NCBI GenBank assembly: GCA_948579355.1
Contig: CAPAOV010000002.1
Coordinates: 1 to 64,000 of the forward strand
Direction of reading: 5' to 3'
Source: an uncultured Eubacterium sp.
GTDB lineage: Bacteria; Bacillota; Clostridia; Lachnospirales; Lachnospiraceae
Length of the DNA stretch: 64,000 nt
How positions within the stretch are numbered: position 1 is the stretch's first letter; each line of letters begins with the position of its first letter. A program made the translations under genes and the position numbers. The notes under the pieces were generated by a model that saw only the letters and a list, made by a program, of their open reading frames with translations, was not told the DNA's origin and did no database searches. This document shows positions 33,374 through 43,271 of the stretch, in pieces.

Positions 33374-34222
33374 ATGTTTAGTCTTTACGGAATTGCAGTT
33401 GCACTTGTAATTATTTTTTTTGTGTTTCTTGTCATGGGAATGATATATCCGCATATGCCGGTGACAGAGGAATATGAAATCTGTTCTTCTCACTTGTCGG
33501 CGAATCGCCGTTTTGTCTTATTAACGGATTTACATGGCTATATGCACGGGAAGAAGAACAGTAAACTGCTTCATATGATAGAAAAGGCACAGCCGGATTT
33601 TATCTGTATTGCGGGAGATATGACGGTAAAAAACGGTCATCATACGGATGAGATGACAGAGTTGGTACAACAGCTCTGCCGGACGTATCCGGTATATTAT
33701 TCTCCAGGCAATCACGAGAAAAAAATGCCGGCTGCGGACGCCTATAGGGAAAAGCTGAAAGAAGCAGGAGTCCGCTATCTGGAAAACGAAAGTGTTTTGG
33801 CGGAGGGAAACATAGTTATCTATGGACTGGATTTGCCGGAACAATGGTATCATAAGTTTTGGCAGAGACGGGTGATGAAAGCAGAACACTTGGAACAATT
33901 GCTTGGCGTCTGCCGTGAGGATTGTTTTACTTTATTATTAGCGCATAATCCGGAATACGCAGAACAATATGCGGCGTGGGGGGCTGACCTCACGGTGAGC
34001 GGGCACGTACACGGAGGCATTATGCGCCTGCCGCTGTTTGGTGGGGTAATTGCTCCGAGCTTACGTCTGTTTCCTAAATTTGATGCCGGCCTGTATTCTT
34101 TTCGTGAGGGCGGGGCGATGATTGTCAGCCGGGGACTGGGGCTTCACCATATTAAATTGCGCTTTTTTAACCGGCCGGAAGTGAGCGTTATTAATTTGTC
34201 TTGCCAAAAGACGGGAAGATAA
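33374..34222 (+). CDS. Membrane-anchored metallophosphoesterase (YkuE/YaeI-like)
   Basis: Calcineurin-fold phosphoesterase with an N-terminal membrane segment (ALVIIFFVFLVMGMIYP). The two-metal motifs are visible: LTDLHGYMHG (DxH), CIAGDMTVKNGH (GD), YYSPGNHEKKM (GNHE), LLLAHNPEYA (H) and TVSGHVHGGIMRLP (GHxH). 282 residues. Relatives act on UDP-diacylglucosamine or unknown phosphodiesters; the substrate is not evident. It follows repeat copy A and precedes scpA by 54 bp. Confidence 0.88.
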   Translation: MFSLYGIAVALVIIFFVFLVMGMIYPHMPVTEEYEICSSHLSANRRFVLLTDLHGYMHGKKNSKLLHMIEKAQPDFICIAGDMTVKNGHHTDEMTELVQQLCRTYPVYYSPGNHEKKMPAADAYREKLKEAGVRYLENESVLAEGNIVIYGLDLPEQWYHKFWQRRVMKAEHLEQLLGVCREDCFTLLLAHNPEYAEQYAAWGADLTVSGHVHGGIMRLPLFGGVIAPSLRLFPKFDAGLYSFREGGAMIVSRGLGLHHIKLRFFNRPEVSVINLSCQKTGR

Positions 34223-34276
34223 TGTATGATAGATAAGTGGCTTTGCCACAGATTGGAAAAACAGGAGGAGACACCG

Positions 34277-35050
34277 ATGGGAATACAAGTCAAATTAGAG
34301 GCATTCGACGGGCCTTTAGATTTGCTGCTTCATTTGATTGAAAAAAATAAAGTAGATATTTTTGATATTCCAATCGTGTTAATAACCGAACAATATCTGG
34401 AGTACGTCAGCGAAATGGATACGAAAGATATGGATATTATGAGTGAATTTCTTGTGATGGCGGCTACGCTTGTAAAAATCAAATCCAAAATGCTGCTTCC
34501 CAGAGAAGAGTCGGAGGAGGAAGAGGAAGACGACCCGCGGCAGGAATTGGTGGAGCGTTTATTGGAATACAAAATGTACAAATATGCATCTTTTGAATTA
34601 AAAGACCGCCAAATTGATGCCGGAAAGGTTTTTTATAAGAATCCGACGCTTCCGGACGAGGTGAAAAATTTTAAAGAAGAAGTAGATTATGACGAATTAT
34701 TATCCGATGTTACGCTGACGAAATTACAAAGTATTTTTGATTCAGTCATGCAGAAGCAGGTCGATAAAATAGACCCGATTCGCAGTAATTTCGGAGAAAT
34801 TGAAAAGGATGAAATTAATATTGAAGACCACATGATTTTTTTAGAAGAATATGCGATGCTTCACGGCACGTTCAGTTTTCGGAATCTGTTGAAACGGGGA
34901 AAAGGGAAAGGGTATATCATAGTAACGTTTCTTGGGGTTTTGGAATTGATGAAGACGGGTGTTTTTACGATAGAGCAAGATGACTTATTTGATGATATCC
35001 AAATTACATATCGAAAAACAAAATCACAGCAGAAGCAGGAGGAAGAATAG
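34277..35050 (+). CDS. scpA: Segregation and condensation protein A
   Basis: Kleisin subunit that bridges the SMC heads in chromosome condensation. The start at 34277 has AGGAGG at 34263-34268; the earlier in-frame ATG at 34226 lacks it. The 257 residues show VKLEAFDGPLDLLLHLIEKNKVDIFDIPI at the N-terminus, an acidic stretch (ESEEEEEDDPRQELVERLLEYKMYKYA) and the C-terminal winged helix (VTFLGVLELMKTG). It overlaps scpB by one base. Confidence 0.95.
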   Translation: MGIQVKLEAFDGPLDLLLHLIEKNKVDIFDIPIVLITEQYLEYVSEMDTKDMDIMSEFLVMAATLVKIKSKMLLPREESEEEEEDDPRQELVERLLEYKMYKYASFELKDRQIDAGKVFYKNPTLPDEVKNFKEEVDYDELLSDVTLTKLQSIFDSVMQKQVDKIDPIRSNFGEIEKDEINIEDHMIFLEEYAMLHGTFSFRNLLKRGKGKGYIIVTFLGVLELMKTGVFTIEQDDLFDDIQITYRKTKSQQKQEEE

Positions 35051-35640
35051 TGAATATAAAAAAACTGGAAGCCGTTGTGGAGGCCATATTATTTACTATG
35101 GGAGAGGCAGTTGAGATTGAGCGCCTTGCCGCCGCAGTAGAACACGACGAAGATACCGTCCGCAAAATTATCCGCAGCATGATGACCCGCTACGATGAGG
35201 AAGACCGGGGGATTCATTTAATCGAACTGGACGGCCGGTTCCAACTGTGTACGAAGCCGGAAATGTATGAGTATCTGATTAAAGTGGCACACATTCCCAA
35301 GAAACATGTGTTGACAGATGTCTTGTTGGAAACATTGTCGATTGTTGCTTATAAACAGCCGATTACGCGTTTGGAAATAGAAAAAATCAGAGGGGTATCG
35401 TGCGACCATGCGGTTAATAAATTAGTAGAATATGGATTAATCGCAGAGGCGGGGCGGCTGGACGCACCCGGAAAGCCGATTCTGTTTGCCACGACCGAAG
35501 AGTTTCTCCGCTATTTCTGTTTGGAGTCACTTGATGATTTACCGATTTTAAATCAAGAAACGATTGAAACATTTAAAGACGAGGCGGAGCAGGAAGTGCT
35601 GAATGAGCTGCAATCAGGTGAAATATTGGAAACGGAATAA
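35050..35640 (+). CDS. scpB: Segregation and condensation protein B
   Basis: Partner of ScpA in the SMC-ScpAB condensin; forms a dimer with winged-helix domains. 196 residues from a GTG start that overlaps the scpA stop (translational coupling). LEAVVEAILFTMGEAVEIERLA, PKKHVLTDVLLETLSIVAYKQPITRLEIEKIRGVSCDHAVNKLVEYGLIAEAGRLDAPGKP are typical. An acidic tail ends the protein. Confidence 0.95.
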   Translation: MNIKKLEAVVEAILFTMGEAVEIERLAAAVEHDEDTVRKIIRSMMTRYDEEDRGIHLIELDGRFQLCTKPEMYEYLIKVAHIPKKHVLTDVLLETLSIVAYKQPITRLEIEKIRGVSCDHAVNKLVEYGLIAEAGRLDAPGKPILFATTEEFLRYFCLESLDDLPILNQETIETFKDEAEQEVLNELQSGEILETE

Positions 35641-35647
35641 AAAGTAC

Positions 35648-35676
35648 TTGTAATTTAAAAGAGCCTGTTATATAAT
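35648..35676 (+). promoter_or_regulatory. Strong sigma-A promoter upstream of gltB
   Basis: TTGTAA (35648-35653), a 17-bp spacer and a perfect TATAAT (35671-35676) just after the scpB stop. The predicted start is near 35683, only about 10 bases before the terminator stem. Confidence 0.75.
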
Positions 35677-35691
35677 AGTGCAAGACGACGG

Positions 35692-35735
35692 CGTCAAAAG
35701 AATGTAGAGATTCTACATTTTTTTGGCGTTTTTTT
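35692..35735 (+). terminator. Terminator between the gltB promoter and gltB (candidate attenuator)
   Basis: CGTCAAAA-g-AATGTAGA pairs with TCTACATT-t-TTTTGGCG around GAT, followed by seven T residues. The upstream GACG-ACGG-CGTC hairpin (35684-35695) uses the same CGTC bases and so competes with the terminator. The terminator lies downstream of the only visible promoter, so full gltB expression would require read-through. Confidence 0.75.
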
Positions 35736-35801
35736 GTTGCGCGGAAGGCAGAAGCCGGACGGGCAAGAGGATGAAAGAAGATATTGATAGGAGGAAATTC
35801 C

Positions 35802-38800
35802 ATGAGTGAATATGTAGAAGAATGTAAAAGAGAGTCAGTTGGTTTGTATCATCCCGCTTTTGAACATGATAATTGCGGGATTGGAGCCATTGTCAATATT
35901 AAGGGAAAGAAGACACATAGCACCGTCACGAATGCTTTGGAAATCGTTGCCAATCTGGAGCACCGCGCCGGTAAGGACGGAGAGGGGAAGACCGGAGACG
36001 GCGTCGGCATTCTTCTTCAGATATCACATAAGTTTTTCAGCAGAAAAGCGGCAGAGATGGGAATTACGCTTGGGGAAGAGAGAGAATACGGTGTCGGCAT
36101 GTTTTTCTTCCCACAGGATGAATTAAAACGAAATCAGGCAAAAAAGATGTTTGAAAACATTATTGCTAAAGAGGGCATGGAATTTCTTGCATGGCGCGAA
36201 GTGCCGATTGCGCCGGATGTTTTGGGAAAACGGGCCGTGGACTGTATGCCTTGCATTTTACAGTGTTTTGTAAGAAAACCGAAAAAAGTAGAAAAGGGAT
36301 TGGATTTCGACAGGAAATTATATATCGCCCGCCGGATTTTTGAACAGTCCAACGAAAATACTTATGTTGTGTCTCTTTCGTCGAGAACGATTGTATACAA
36401 AGGGATGTTTTTAGTTTCACAGTTGCGCCTGTTTTTCGATGATTTGCAGGATAAAGATTATGAGTCGGCTATCGCCATTGTACATTCCCGCTTTTCTACG
36501 AATACGCAGCCGAGCTGGCAGCGTGCCCACCCGAACCGCTTTATCGTCCACAATGGAGAAATCAATACGATTCTCGGAAACGCCGATAAAATGCTGGCAC
36601 GTGAAGAGACGATGGAATCGGAACAGTTAAAAGGGGAATTGCACAAAATACTTCCGGTAATCAACACGAGCGGCTCCGATTCGGCCATGCTGGATAATAC
36701 ACTGGAGTTTTTGGTGATGAGCGGAATGGAACTGCCGTTAGCGGTTATGATTACCATTCCGGAGCCGTGGAGCAATAACCGTTATATCAGTCAGAAGAAA
36801 AAGGACTTTTATCAGTATTATGCAACAATGATGGAGCCGTGGGACGGGCCGGCCTCAATTTTGTTTTCGGACGGAGATATCGTCGGCGCTGTTCTCGACC
36901 GCAACGGTCTGCGCCCATCGCGGTATTATATTACGGACGAGGACGAATTAATTTTATCTTCCGAAGTAGGGGTTATGCCGATTAGTGAAGAACACATTGT
37001 GAAAAAAGACCGGCTTCGTCCGGGGAAAATGCTGTTGGTCGACACGAAACAGGGAAAAGTAATTGATGACGACGATTTGAAAGAAAAGTATGCTTCCCGC
37101 CAGCCTTATGGCGAATGGCTGGATAGCAATTTAGTAGAATTAAAAGATATTTCCATACCAAATAAACGGGTCGAGCATTATTCAGACGATGAGAGGAAGA
37201 AATTACAGAAAGCTTTCGGTTACACGTATGAAGAAGTAAAAAATTCTATTTTACCGATGGCAAAAAACGGCAGTGAGCCGATTGCCGCCATGGGACACGA
37301 TACGCCGCTGCCAATGCTGAGCAATCAGTCAATCCCGTTGTTCAATTATTTCAGACAGCGATTTGCACAGGTGACAAATCCACCGATTGACGCAATTCGT
37401 GAGGAAGTGGTTACGGCAACTTCTACTTATATTGGCGAGGATGGCAATCTGCTTCACGAGGAGCCGGAAAACTGTCGGGTTCTCCGTATTCAAAATCCGA
37501 TTCTCACAGATACGGATTTGCTGAAAATAAAAAATATGGAATCGGCAGGCCTGCGGGTAGGAGTAATTCCGATTATTTATTATAAAAATACATCGCTGAA
37601 AAAGGCAATCGACCGTCTGTTTCTGGAGGCAGACCGTGCGTATAAAGATGGTATTAACGTACTGATTTTATCCGACAGGGGAGTCGATGAGAACCATGTG
37701 GCGATTCCGTCCCTGTTAGCCGTTTCCGCCATGCAGCAGCATTTAGTACGAACGAAAAAGAGAACGGGCGTGGCTATGATACTTGAGAGCGCAGAGCCTC
37801 GGGAAGTACATCATTTTGCGACGCTGCTCGGTTACGGCGCCTGTGCGGTCAATCCGTATTTGGCGCTGGATACGATAAAACGGCTGATTGACAGCGGATT
37901 GCTGGAGAAAGATTATTATGCGGCGGTAGACGACTATAACAAGGCCGTCCTGCACGGCATTGTAAAGATTGCTTCCAAAATGGGAATCTCGACTATTCAG
38001 TCTTATCAGGGGTCGAAGATTTTTGAGGCAATCGGCATATCGGAAGAAGTTACAAGCAAATATTTTACCGATACGGTTTCCCGCATCGGTGGCATTACAC
38101 TGGATGACATTGAAAAACAAGTGGAAAAACTGCATACAAAAGCGTTTGACCCGTTAGAATTGGGCCATGATACAACACTGGACAGTATCGGTATGCATAA
38201 GGCAAGGAGTGGAAAGGAAGAACATTTATATAATCCGAAAACGATACATCTGCTGCAGCAGGCGGCACACAGCGGAGATTACAAAATATTTAAAGAGTAC
38301 TCACGGGAAATTGATAACGAAGACCGTTTCATGAACCTGCGGAGTCTCTTGGATTTCCGTCTGCCGAAAAAGAGTATTCCGCTTTCGCAGGTGGAGAGTG
38401 TTGACAGTATCGTGAAACGTTTCAAGACAGGCGCTATGTCATACGGCTCCATTTCGCAGGAAGCGCATGAGACATTAGCCATTGCCATGAACCACCTGCA
38501 CGGCAAATCGAACAGCGGCGAGGGGGGAGAGAGTCTGGAGCGTCTGACGGTTGACAGCGACGGCACCAACCGCTGTTCGGCCATCAAACAGGTGGCGTCC
38601 GGCCGCTTTGGCGTTACTTCCCACTATCTGGTGAGTGCCAAAGAGATTCAGATAAAGATGGCGCAGGGAGCAAAACCGGGGGAGGGCGGACATCTTCCCG
38701 GCGGAAAAGTGTATCCGTGGATTGCGAAAACAAGAATGTCGACGCCCGGCGTCTCGCTTATTTCCCCGCCGCCGCATCACGATATCTATTCCATTGAGGA

Positions 38801-40358
38801 TTTGGCGCAGCTTATTTACGATTTGAAGAATGCCAACAAAGAAGCGAGAATTTCCGTCAAACTGGTTTCCGAATCCGGTGTGGGAACGGTAGCGGCAGGG
38901 GTTGCCAAGGCGGGGGCTGAAGTCATTCTGATTTCCGGATACGATGGCGGTACCGGAGCGGCGCCGTCCAGTTCCATTCACAATACCGGCCTGCCATGGG
39001 AACTTGGTCTGGCAGAGACGCACCAGACGTTATTGATGAATGGTCTGCGCTCAAAAGTAGTCCTTGAGACGGATGGTAAATTGATGACCGGACGCGATGT
39101 CATTGTGGCCGCCATGCTTGGCGCCGAAGAATTTGGCTTTGCCACAGCGCCTCTTGTGGCGATGGGCTGCGTGATGATGCGCGTATGTAATCTCGACACC
39201 TGTCCGGTGGGAATTGCCACACAGAATCCGGAATTGCGCAAACGTTTTGCCGGAAAGCCGGAATATGTGGAAAATTTTATGAAACTGATTGCCGAGGAAG
39301 TAAGGGAATGGATGGCAAAACTGGGAGTAAAAACACTTAACGAGCTGATTGGACGGACGGACTTATTAAAAGTCAGAGACGATATGGCAGAGAATCCGGG
39401 ATTGAAAGGACTGGATTTGGCGCCTGTCATTGAGAATCCATTTATAAAAAATAAAAAGCGTATTTTCAATCCGCGTGACAGATATGATTTTTGTCTGCAG
39501 AAAACGATGGATGAAAAAGTCTTCCTGAAAAAATTTAAAAATGCCTTGGAGACGGGGGAGAAGACGAGGATAAATGTTGACGTAAATAATACGAATCGTG
39601 CGCTGGGAACTATTCTGGGCGCTGAAATCACGAAAAGACTCGGGGATGAGGTCGAAACGGATACGTTTGTTGTGGAATGCAGCGGAAGCGGCGGACAGAG
39701 TTTCGGTGCGTTTATTCCGAAAGGCCTGACTCTGGAACTGGCCGGAGACAGCAATGATTATTTTGGAAAAGGATTATCCGGCGGCAAGCTGATTGTGTAT
39801 CCGCCTGCAAATGTACCTTATAAGGCAAAAGATAATATTATCATCGGCAATGTGGCAATGTATGGGGCCACGAGCGGAGAAGTTTATATCAATGGTATAG
39901 CCGGAGAACGTTTCTGTGTTAGAAATTCCGGAGCCAATGCCGTAGTAGAGGGCGTTGGCGACCACGGATGTGAATATATGACTGGAGGCTGCGTCGTTAT
40001 TCTCGGGCCGACCGGAAAGAATTTCGCTGCGGGTATGAGCGGAGGAATTGCCTATGTACTAGATGAAAACAGTGATTTATATTTGAAATTGAATAAGTCG
40101 TTAGTCTCCTCTAATGTGGTGACGGATAAATATGATGTTTTGCAGTTAAAGAATATGATTACGGCGCATGTGGAGGCAACAAAATCTGAATTGGGAGAAA
40201 CAATTTTAAATCACTTCAGCGAATATCTGCCTAAATTTAAGAAGATTATTCCACACGATTATCAGGCGATGCTGCAGGCGATAGCTCAGATGGAGGAGAA
40301 AGGGCTGAGCAATGAACAGGCGCAGATGGAAGCTTTTTATCAGTTAAAAAAGGCATGA
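35802..40358 (+). CDS. gltB: Glutamate synthase (NADPH), large subunit
   Basis: Transfers glutamine amide nitrogen to 2-oxoglutarate. The start at 35802 has AGGAGG (35789-35794); 1518 residues, normal for the family. The N-terminal glutaminase nucleophile is the Cys in HDNCGIGAIVNI (about residue 24), so a propeptide of that length is removed. The central and FMN domains contain GGLRPSRY, SSSIHNTGLPWELG and the 3Fe-4S cysteines in GCVMMRVCNLDTCPVG. The C-terminal GXGXG beta-helix runs through GNVAMYGATSGEVYINGIAGERF. It is followed by gltD 44 bp later. It is probably controlled by the leader terminator. Confidence 0.96.
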   Translation: MSEYVEECKRESVGLYHPAFEHDNCGIGAIVNIKGKKTHSTVTNALEIVANLEHRAGKDGEGKTGDGVGILLQISHKFFSRKAAEMGITLGEEREYGVGMFFFPQDELKRNQAKKMFENIIAKEGMEFLAWREVPIAPDVLGKRAVDCMPCILQCFVRKPKKVEKGLDFDRKLYIARRIFEQSNENTYVVSLSSRTIVYKGMFLVSQLRLFFDDLQDKDYESAIAIVHSRFSTNTQPSWQRAHPNRFIVHNGEINTILGNADKMLAREETMESEQLKGELHKILPVINTSGSDSAMLDNTLEFLVMSGMELPLAVMITIPEPWSNNRYISQKKKDFYQYYATMMEPWDGPASILFSDGDIVGAVLDRNGLRPSRYYITDEDELILSSEVGVMPISEEHIVKKDRLRPGKMLLVDTKQGKVIDDDDLKEKYASRQPYGEWLDSNLVELKDISIPNKRVEHYSDDERKKLQKAFGYTYEEVKNSILPMAKNGSEPIAAMGHDTPLPMLSNQSIPLFNYFRQRFAQVTNPPIDAIREEVVTATSTYIGEDGNLLHEEPENCRVLRIQNPILTDTDLLKIKNMESAGLRVGVIPIIYYKNTSLKKAIDRLFLEADRAYKDGINVLILSDRGVDENHVAIPSLLAVSAMQQHLVRTKKRTGVAMILESAEPREVHHFATLLGYGACAVNPYLALDTIKRLIDSGLLEKDYYAAVDDYNKAVLHGIVKIASKMGISTIQSYQGSKIFEAIGISEEVTSKYFTDTVSRIGGITLDDIEKQVEKLHTKAFDPLELGHDTTLDSIGMHKARSGKEEHLYNPKTIHLLQQAAHSGDYKIFKEYSREIDNEDRFMNLRSLLDFRLPKKSIPLSQVESVDSIVKRFKTGAMSYGSISQEAHETLAIAMNHLHGKSNSGEGGESLERLTVDSDGTNRCSAIKQVASGRFGVTSHYLVSAKEIQIKMAQGAKPGEGGHLPGGKVYPWIAKTRMSTPGVSLISPPPHHDIYSIEDLAQLIYDLKNANKEARISVKLVSESGVGTVAAGVAKAGAEVILISGYDGGTGAAPSSSIHNTGLPWELGLAETHQTLLMNGLRSKVVLETDGKLMTGRDVIVAAMLGAEEFGFATAPLVAMGCVMMRVCNLDTCPVGIATQNPELRKRFAGKPEYVENFMKLIAEEVREWMAKLGVKTLNELIGRTDLLKVRDDMAENPGLKGLDLAPVIENPFIKNKKRIFNPRDRYDFCLQKTMDEKVFLKKFKNALETGEKTRINVDVNNTNRALGTILGAEITKRLGDEVETDTFVVECSGSGGQSFGAFIPKGLTLELAGDSNDYFGKGLSGGKLIVYPPANVPYKAKDNIIIGNVAMYGATSGEVYINGIAGERFCVRNSGANAVVEGVGDHGCEYMTGGCVVILGPTGKNFAAGMSGGIAYVLDENSDLYLKLNKSLVSSNVVTDKYDVLQLKNMITAHVEATKSELGETILNHFSEYLPKFKKIIPHDYQAMLQAIAQMEEKGLSNEQAQMEAFYQLKKA

Positions 40359-40402
40359 GAGTAAGAAAGACGGAAGCAGGAAGAAAGAGAGGATGAGAGA
40401 TT

Positions 40403-41884
40403 ATGGGTAAACCAAGCGGATTTATGGATTATGAGCGCGAAGAAAATTTAGAAATCAAGCCATTGGAGCGGATTAAAAACTTCGACGAATTTCATGTACC
40501 AATGAGTGAGGAAGAACGTCGTGTTCAGGCTTCCCGTTGTATGGACTGCGGCGTGCCTTTCTGCCAGTCGGGAATGATGATAGGCGGTATGGCAAGCGGC
40601 TGTCCGCTGAATAACATGTGTCCGGAGTGGAATGATTTACTTTACAGTGGGAACTATGAACTTGCGTTGGGACGTCTGTTAAAGACGAACAATTTTCCGG
40701 AGTTTACTTCCCGCGTCTGTCCAGCTCCGTGCGAGGCGGCCTGTACGTGCGGACTGCATGACTCGCCGGTGTCGATTAAGGAAAATGAGAATGCCATTAT
40801 CGAGTATGCATACGAACACGGATGGATGGATGCCAAGCCGCCCAAAGTGCGCACCGGAAAGACCGTTGCCATTGTCGGCTCCGGGCCGTCCGGACTGGCG
40901 GCAGCCGACCAACTGAACAAAAGGGGGCATCTGGTAACCGTATTTGAGAGGGAAGATTATCCGGGAGGGCTTCTTATGTACGGTATCCCCAACATGAAAC
41001 TTGACAAATCGGTAATCGAACGTAAAATAAAATGTATGGAAGAAGAGGGAGTTGTTTTTAAGACGGGAGTTAATGTCGGGAAGGATATCCATGCGGCAGA
41101 ACTGCGAGAGCAGTTTGACCGCATTATTCTCACTTGCGGCGCCTCCAATCCCCGTGATATCAGCGCTTCTGGAAGAGAGGCAAAAGGAATCTATTTTGCC
41201 GTTGATTATCTGACGCGGGTGACAAAACATCTGCGGAATCCGGATTTTACGGATTATATTGACACAAAAGGAAAAAATGTACTCGTCATTGGCGGCGGTG
41301 ATACCGGAAATGACTGTGTTGCTTCGGCGGTTCGGCAGGGAGCGAATCAGGTTGTACAGATGGAAATGATGCCAAAACCGCCGCTGGAGCGTGCCGAATC
41401 AAATCCGTGGCCGGAATGGCCAAAAGTGTTAAAGACCGATTACGGACAGAAAGAGGCAATTGCCGTCTATGGCAGCGACCCGAGAATATATGAGACGACG
41501 GTCAAAGAATTTGTTGCCGACGCCAAAGGAAATCTCACACAGGTCAAGGGCGTCCGCTTAAACTGGACAACAGACGGGAAGACCGGACGCCGCAAAATGG
41601 AAATAATCCCTGACAGCGAATATGTGATGGACATGGACATTGTACTTATTGCCGCAGGGTTCCTCGGTTCTGAAAAATATGTGACAACGGATTTTAGTAT
41701 CGAAGTAACGGACGCTACCAACGTAAAGACGAAGCCTGACTCTTACGAGACAAGTGAAAAAGGAGTCTATGCCGCAGGCGATATGCATCGTGGACAATCG
41801 CTCGTTGTCTGGGCGATTCGCGAGGGCCGTGAAGTGGCAAAGGAAGTGGATTGTGATTTGATGGGATATACCAATCTCGATTAA
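40403..41884 (+). CDS. gltD: Glutamate synthase (NADPH), small subunit
   Basis: Supplies electrons from NADPH to GltB through FAD and two iron-sulfur clusters. The 493 residues show the N-terminal cysteine clusters (ASRCMDCGVPFCQ, GCPLNNMCPEWN, SRVCPAPCEAACTCG), the FAD-binding AIVGSGPSGLAAADQL and the NADPH-binding VLVIGGGDTGNDCV. The C-terminal GVYAAGDMHRGQSLVVWAIREGR closes the FAD site. In operon with gltB. Confidence 0.96.
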   Translation: MGKPSGFMDYEREENLEIKPLERIKNFDEFHVPMSEEERRVQASRCMDCGVPFCQSGMMIGGMASGCPLNNMCPEWNDLLYSGNYELALGRLLKTNNFPEFTSRVCPAPCEAACTCGLHDSPVSIKENENAIIEYAYEHGWMDAKPPKVRTGKTVAIVGSGPSGLAAADQLNKRGHLVTVFEREDYPGGLLMYGIPNMKLDKSVIERKIKCMEEEGVVFKTGVNVGKDIHAAELREQFDRIILTCGASNPRDISASGREAKGIYFAVDYLTRVTKHLRNPDFTDYIDTKGKNVLVIGGGDTGNDCVASAVRQGANQVVQMEMMPKPPLERAESNPWPEWPKVLKTDYGQKEAIAVYGSDPRIYETTVKEFVADAKGNLTQVKGVRLNWTTDGKTGRRKMEIIPDSEYVMDMDIVLIAAGFLGSEKYVTTDFSIEVTDATNVKTKPDSYETSEKGVYAAGDMHRGQSLVVWAIREGREVAKEVDCDLMGYTNLD

Positions 41885-41945
41885 AATTAATAATAAAAAC
41901 AAAAAAGCAGCAGAACTTTGGTTCTGTGCGGAAATGGGGGAAATT

Positions 41946-43259
41946 ATGTCACACTACACGAAAGAAGATATCACACGCATGGTGGAGGAAGAAGATGTCG
42001 AATTTATCCGCCTGCAGTTTGTGGATGTCTTTGGAATATTAAAAAATATGGCGGTAACGGCCACGCAGTTAGATTCCATTCTCAATCATAAGTGCACGTT
42101 TGACGGCGCTGCGATTAACGGATTTGATACGTCTCATGTAGACGAACTTGTATTAGTACCGGACTTGGATTCTTTTACCATTTTTCCGTGGCGTCCCCAG
42201 AGAGGACGTGTCGCGCGTTTCATATGTGATGTTCAATATCCGGACGGAACGCCGTTTATGGCCGATTCCCGTTATATTTTAAAGAAGGTAATTGACCGTG
42301 CCGCAGAAGAGGGGTTTACTTTGAACGTCGGGCCGGAATCCGAATTCTTTTTGTTCGATATGGCGGAAGATGGTTCTCCGACAACAGAGACGAGTGAAAA
42401 GGGTGGATTTTTTGATATCGGGCCGGTCGACGCGGGAGAAAATGCCCGTCGGGACATTATTTTGTCTCTATCGGAAATGGGATTCGAAATGGAATCTTCC
42501 TATCATGCCAAAGAGGCATGCCAGCATCATATTGATTTTAAATTTGATGACGGCATACAGACGGCGGATAATATTATGACCTATAAACTGACGGTACGCA
42601 CCGTGGCAAAACGCCACGGTCTTCATGCTACCTTTATGCCGAAACCGAATTATGGCAAAAAGGGCTCCGCTATGTTTTTTAATATGTTTTTGTGCAAAAA
42701 CGGGAAAAATATATTCAGTGATACGGCAGAGGAGTATGGACTGAGTAAGGAAGCCTATTATTTTATGGGTGGAATCATGAAGCACATCAAGGGGATGACG
42801 CTGATTAATAATCCGATTATTAACTCTTATAAGCGTCTTGTACCGGGGTATAACGCACCGGTAAACATCAGTTGGTCGCGGAAAAACCGCACGCCGCTCA
42901 TGCGTATCACAAGCAGCGGGGAAATGGGGCCGCGCGTTGCCCTGCGCAGTCCTGACGGGGCATGCAATCCCTATCTTGTTCTGGCTGGCTGTCTGGCTGC
43001 CGGATTGGACGGTATTGCCAATAAAATTGACCCGCCGGCCTGTATTGATGAACTTACGGATACACAGCAGGGTACTTTTGATATTCTGCCGCGAACGCTT
43101 ATGGAAGCCGTCCACGAATTTGAAAAAGATGAATTTTTGAGAGAGGTGTACGGAGAAGAGCTGTCCCGTATATTGATTGAGAAGAAACGGGAAGAGTGGT
43201 ATGAATTTTGCGAACAGGTAACGGCATGGGAAGTGGAAAAATATTTAGACAGGATTTAG
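41946..43259 (+). CDS. glnA: Glutamine synthetase, type I
   Basis: Makes glutamine from glutamate, ammonia and ATP. The start at 41946 (MSHYTKEDI) follows GGGGGA; 437 residues, the short GSI-alpha length. Motifs are VGPESEFFLF (metal), VDAGENARRDI, ESSYHAKEACQHHIDFKF, FMPKPNYGKKGSAMFFNMFL, NPIINSYKRLVPGYNAPVNISWS and RSPDGACNPYLVLA. The tyrosine loop of adenylylated enzymes is absent, so feedback or protein regulation is expected. A small hairpin (CAGAA/TTCTG at 41912-41927) lies in the 61-bp gap after gltD. Confidence 0.95.
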   Translation: MSHYTKEDITRMVEEEDVEFIRLQFVDVFGILKNMAVTATQLDSILNHKCTFDGAAINGFDTSHVDELVLVPDLDSFTIFPWRPQRGRVARFICDVQYPDGTPFMADSRYILKKVIDRAAEEGFTLNVGPESEFFLFDMAEDGSPTTETSEKGGFFDIGPVDAGENARRDIILSLSEMGFEMESSYHAKEACQHHIDFKFDDGIQTADNIMTYKLTVRTVAKRHGLHATFMPKPNYGKKGSAMFFNMFLCKNGKNIFSDTAEEYGLSKEAYYFMGGIMKHIKGMTLINNPIINSYKRLVPGYNAPVNISWSRKNRTPLMRITSSGEMGPRVALRSPDGACNPYLVLAGCLAAGLDGIANKIDPPACIDELTDTQQGTFDILPRTLMEAVHEFEKDEFLREVYGEELSRILIEKKREEWYEFCEQVTAWEVEKYLDRI

Positions 43260-43271
43260 CAGGAGGGGGTA

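Noticed and set aside
41890..41945. ANTAR-target dual hairpin before glnA
   Set aside because: Only one small hairpin (CAGAA/TTCTG) is present, its hexaloop lacks the A-first, G-fourth pattern expected of ANTAR sites, and no terminator follows.
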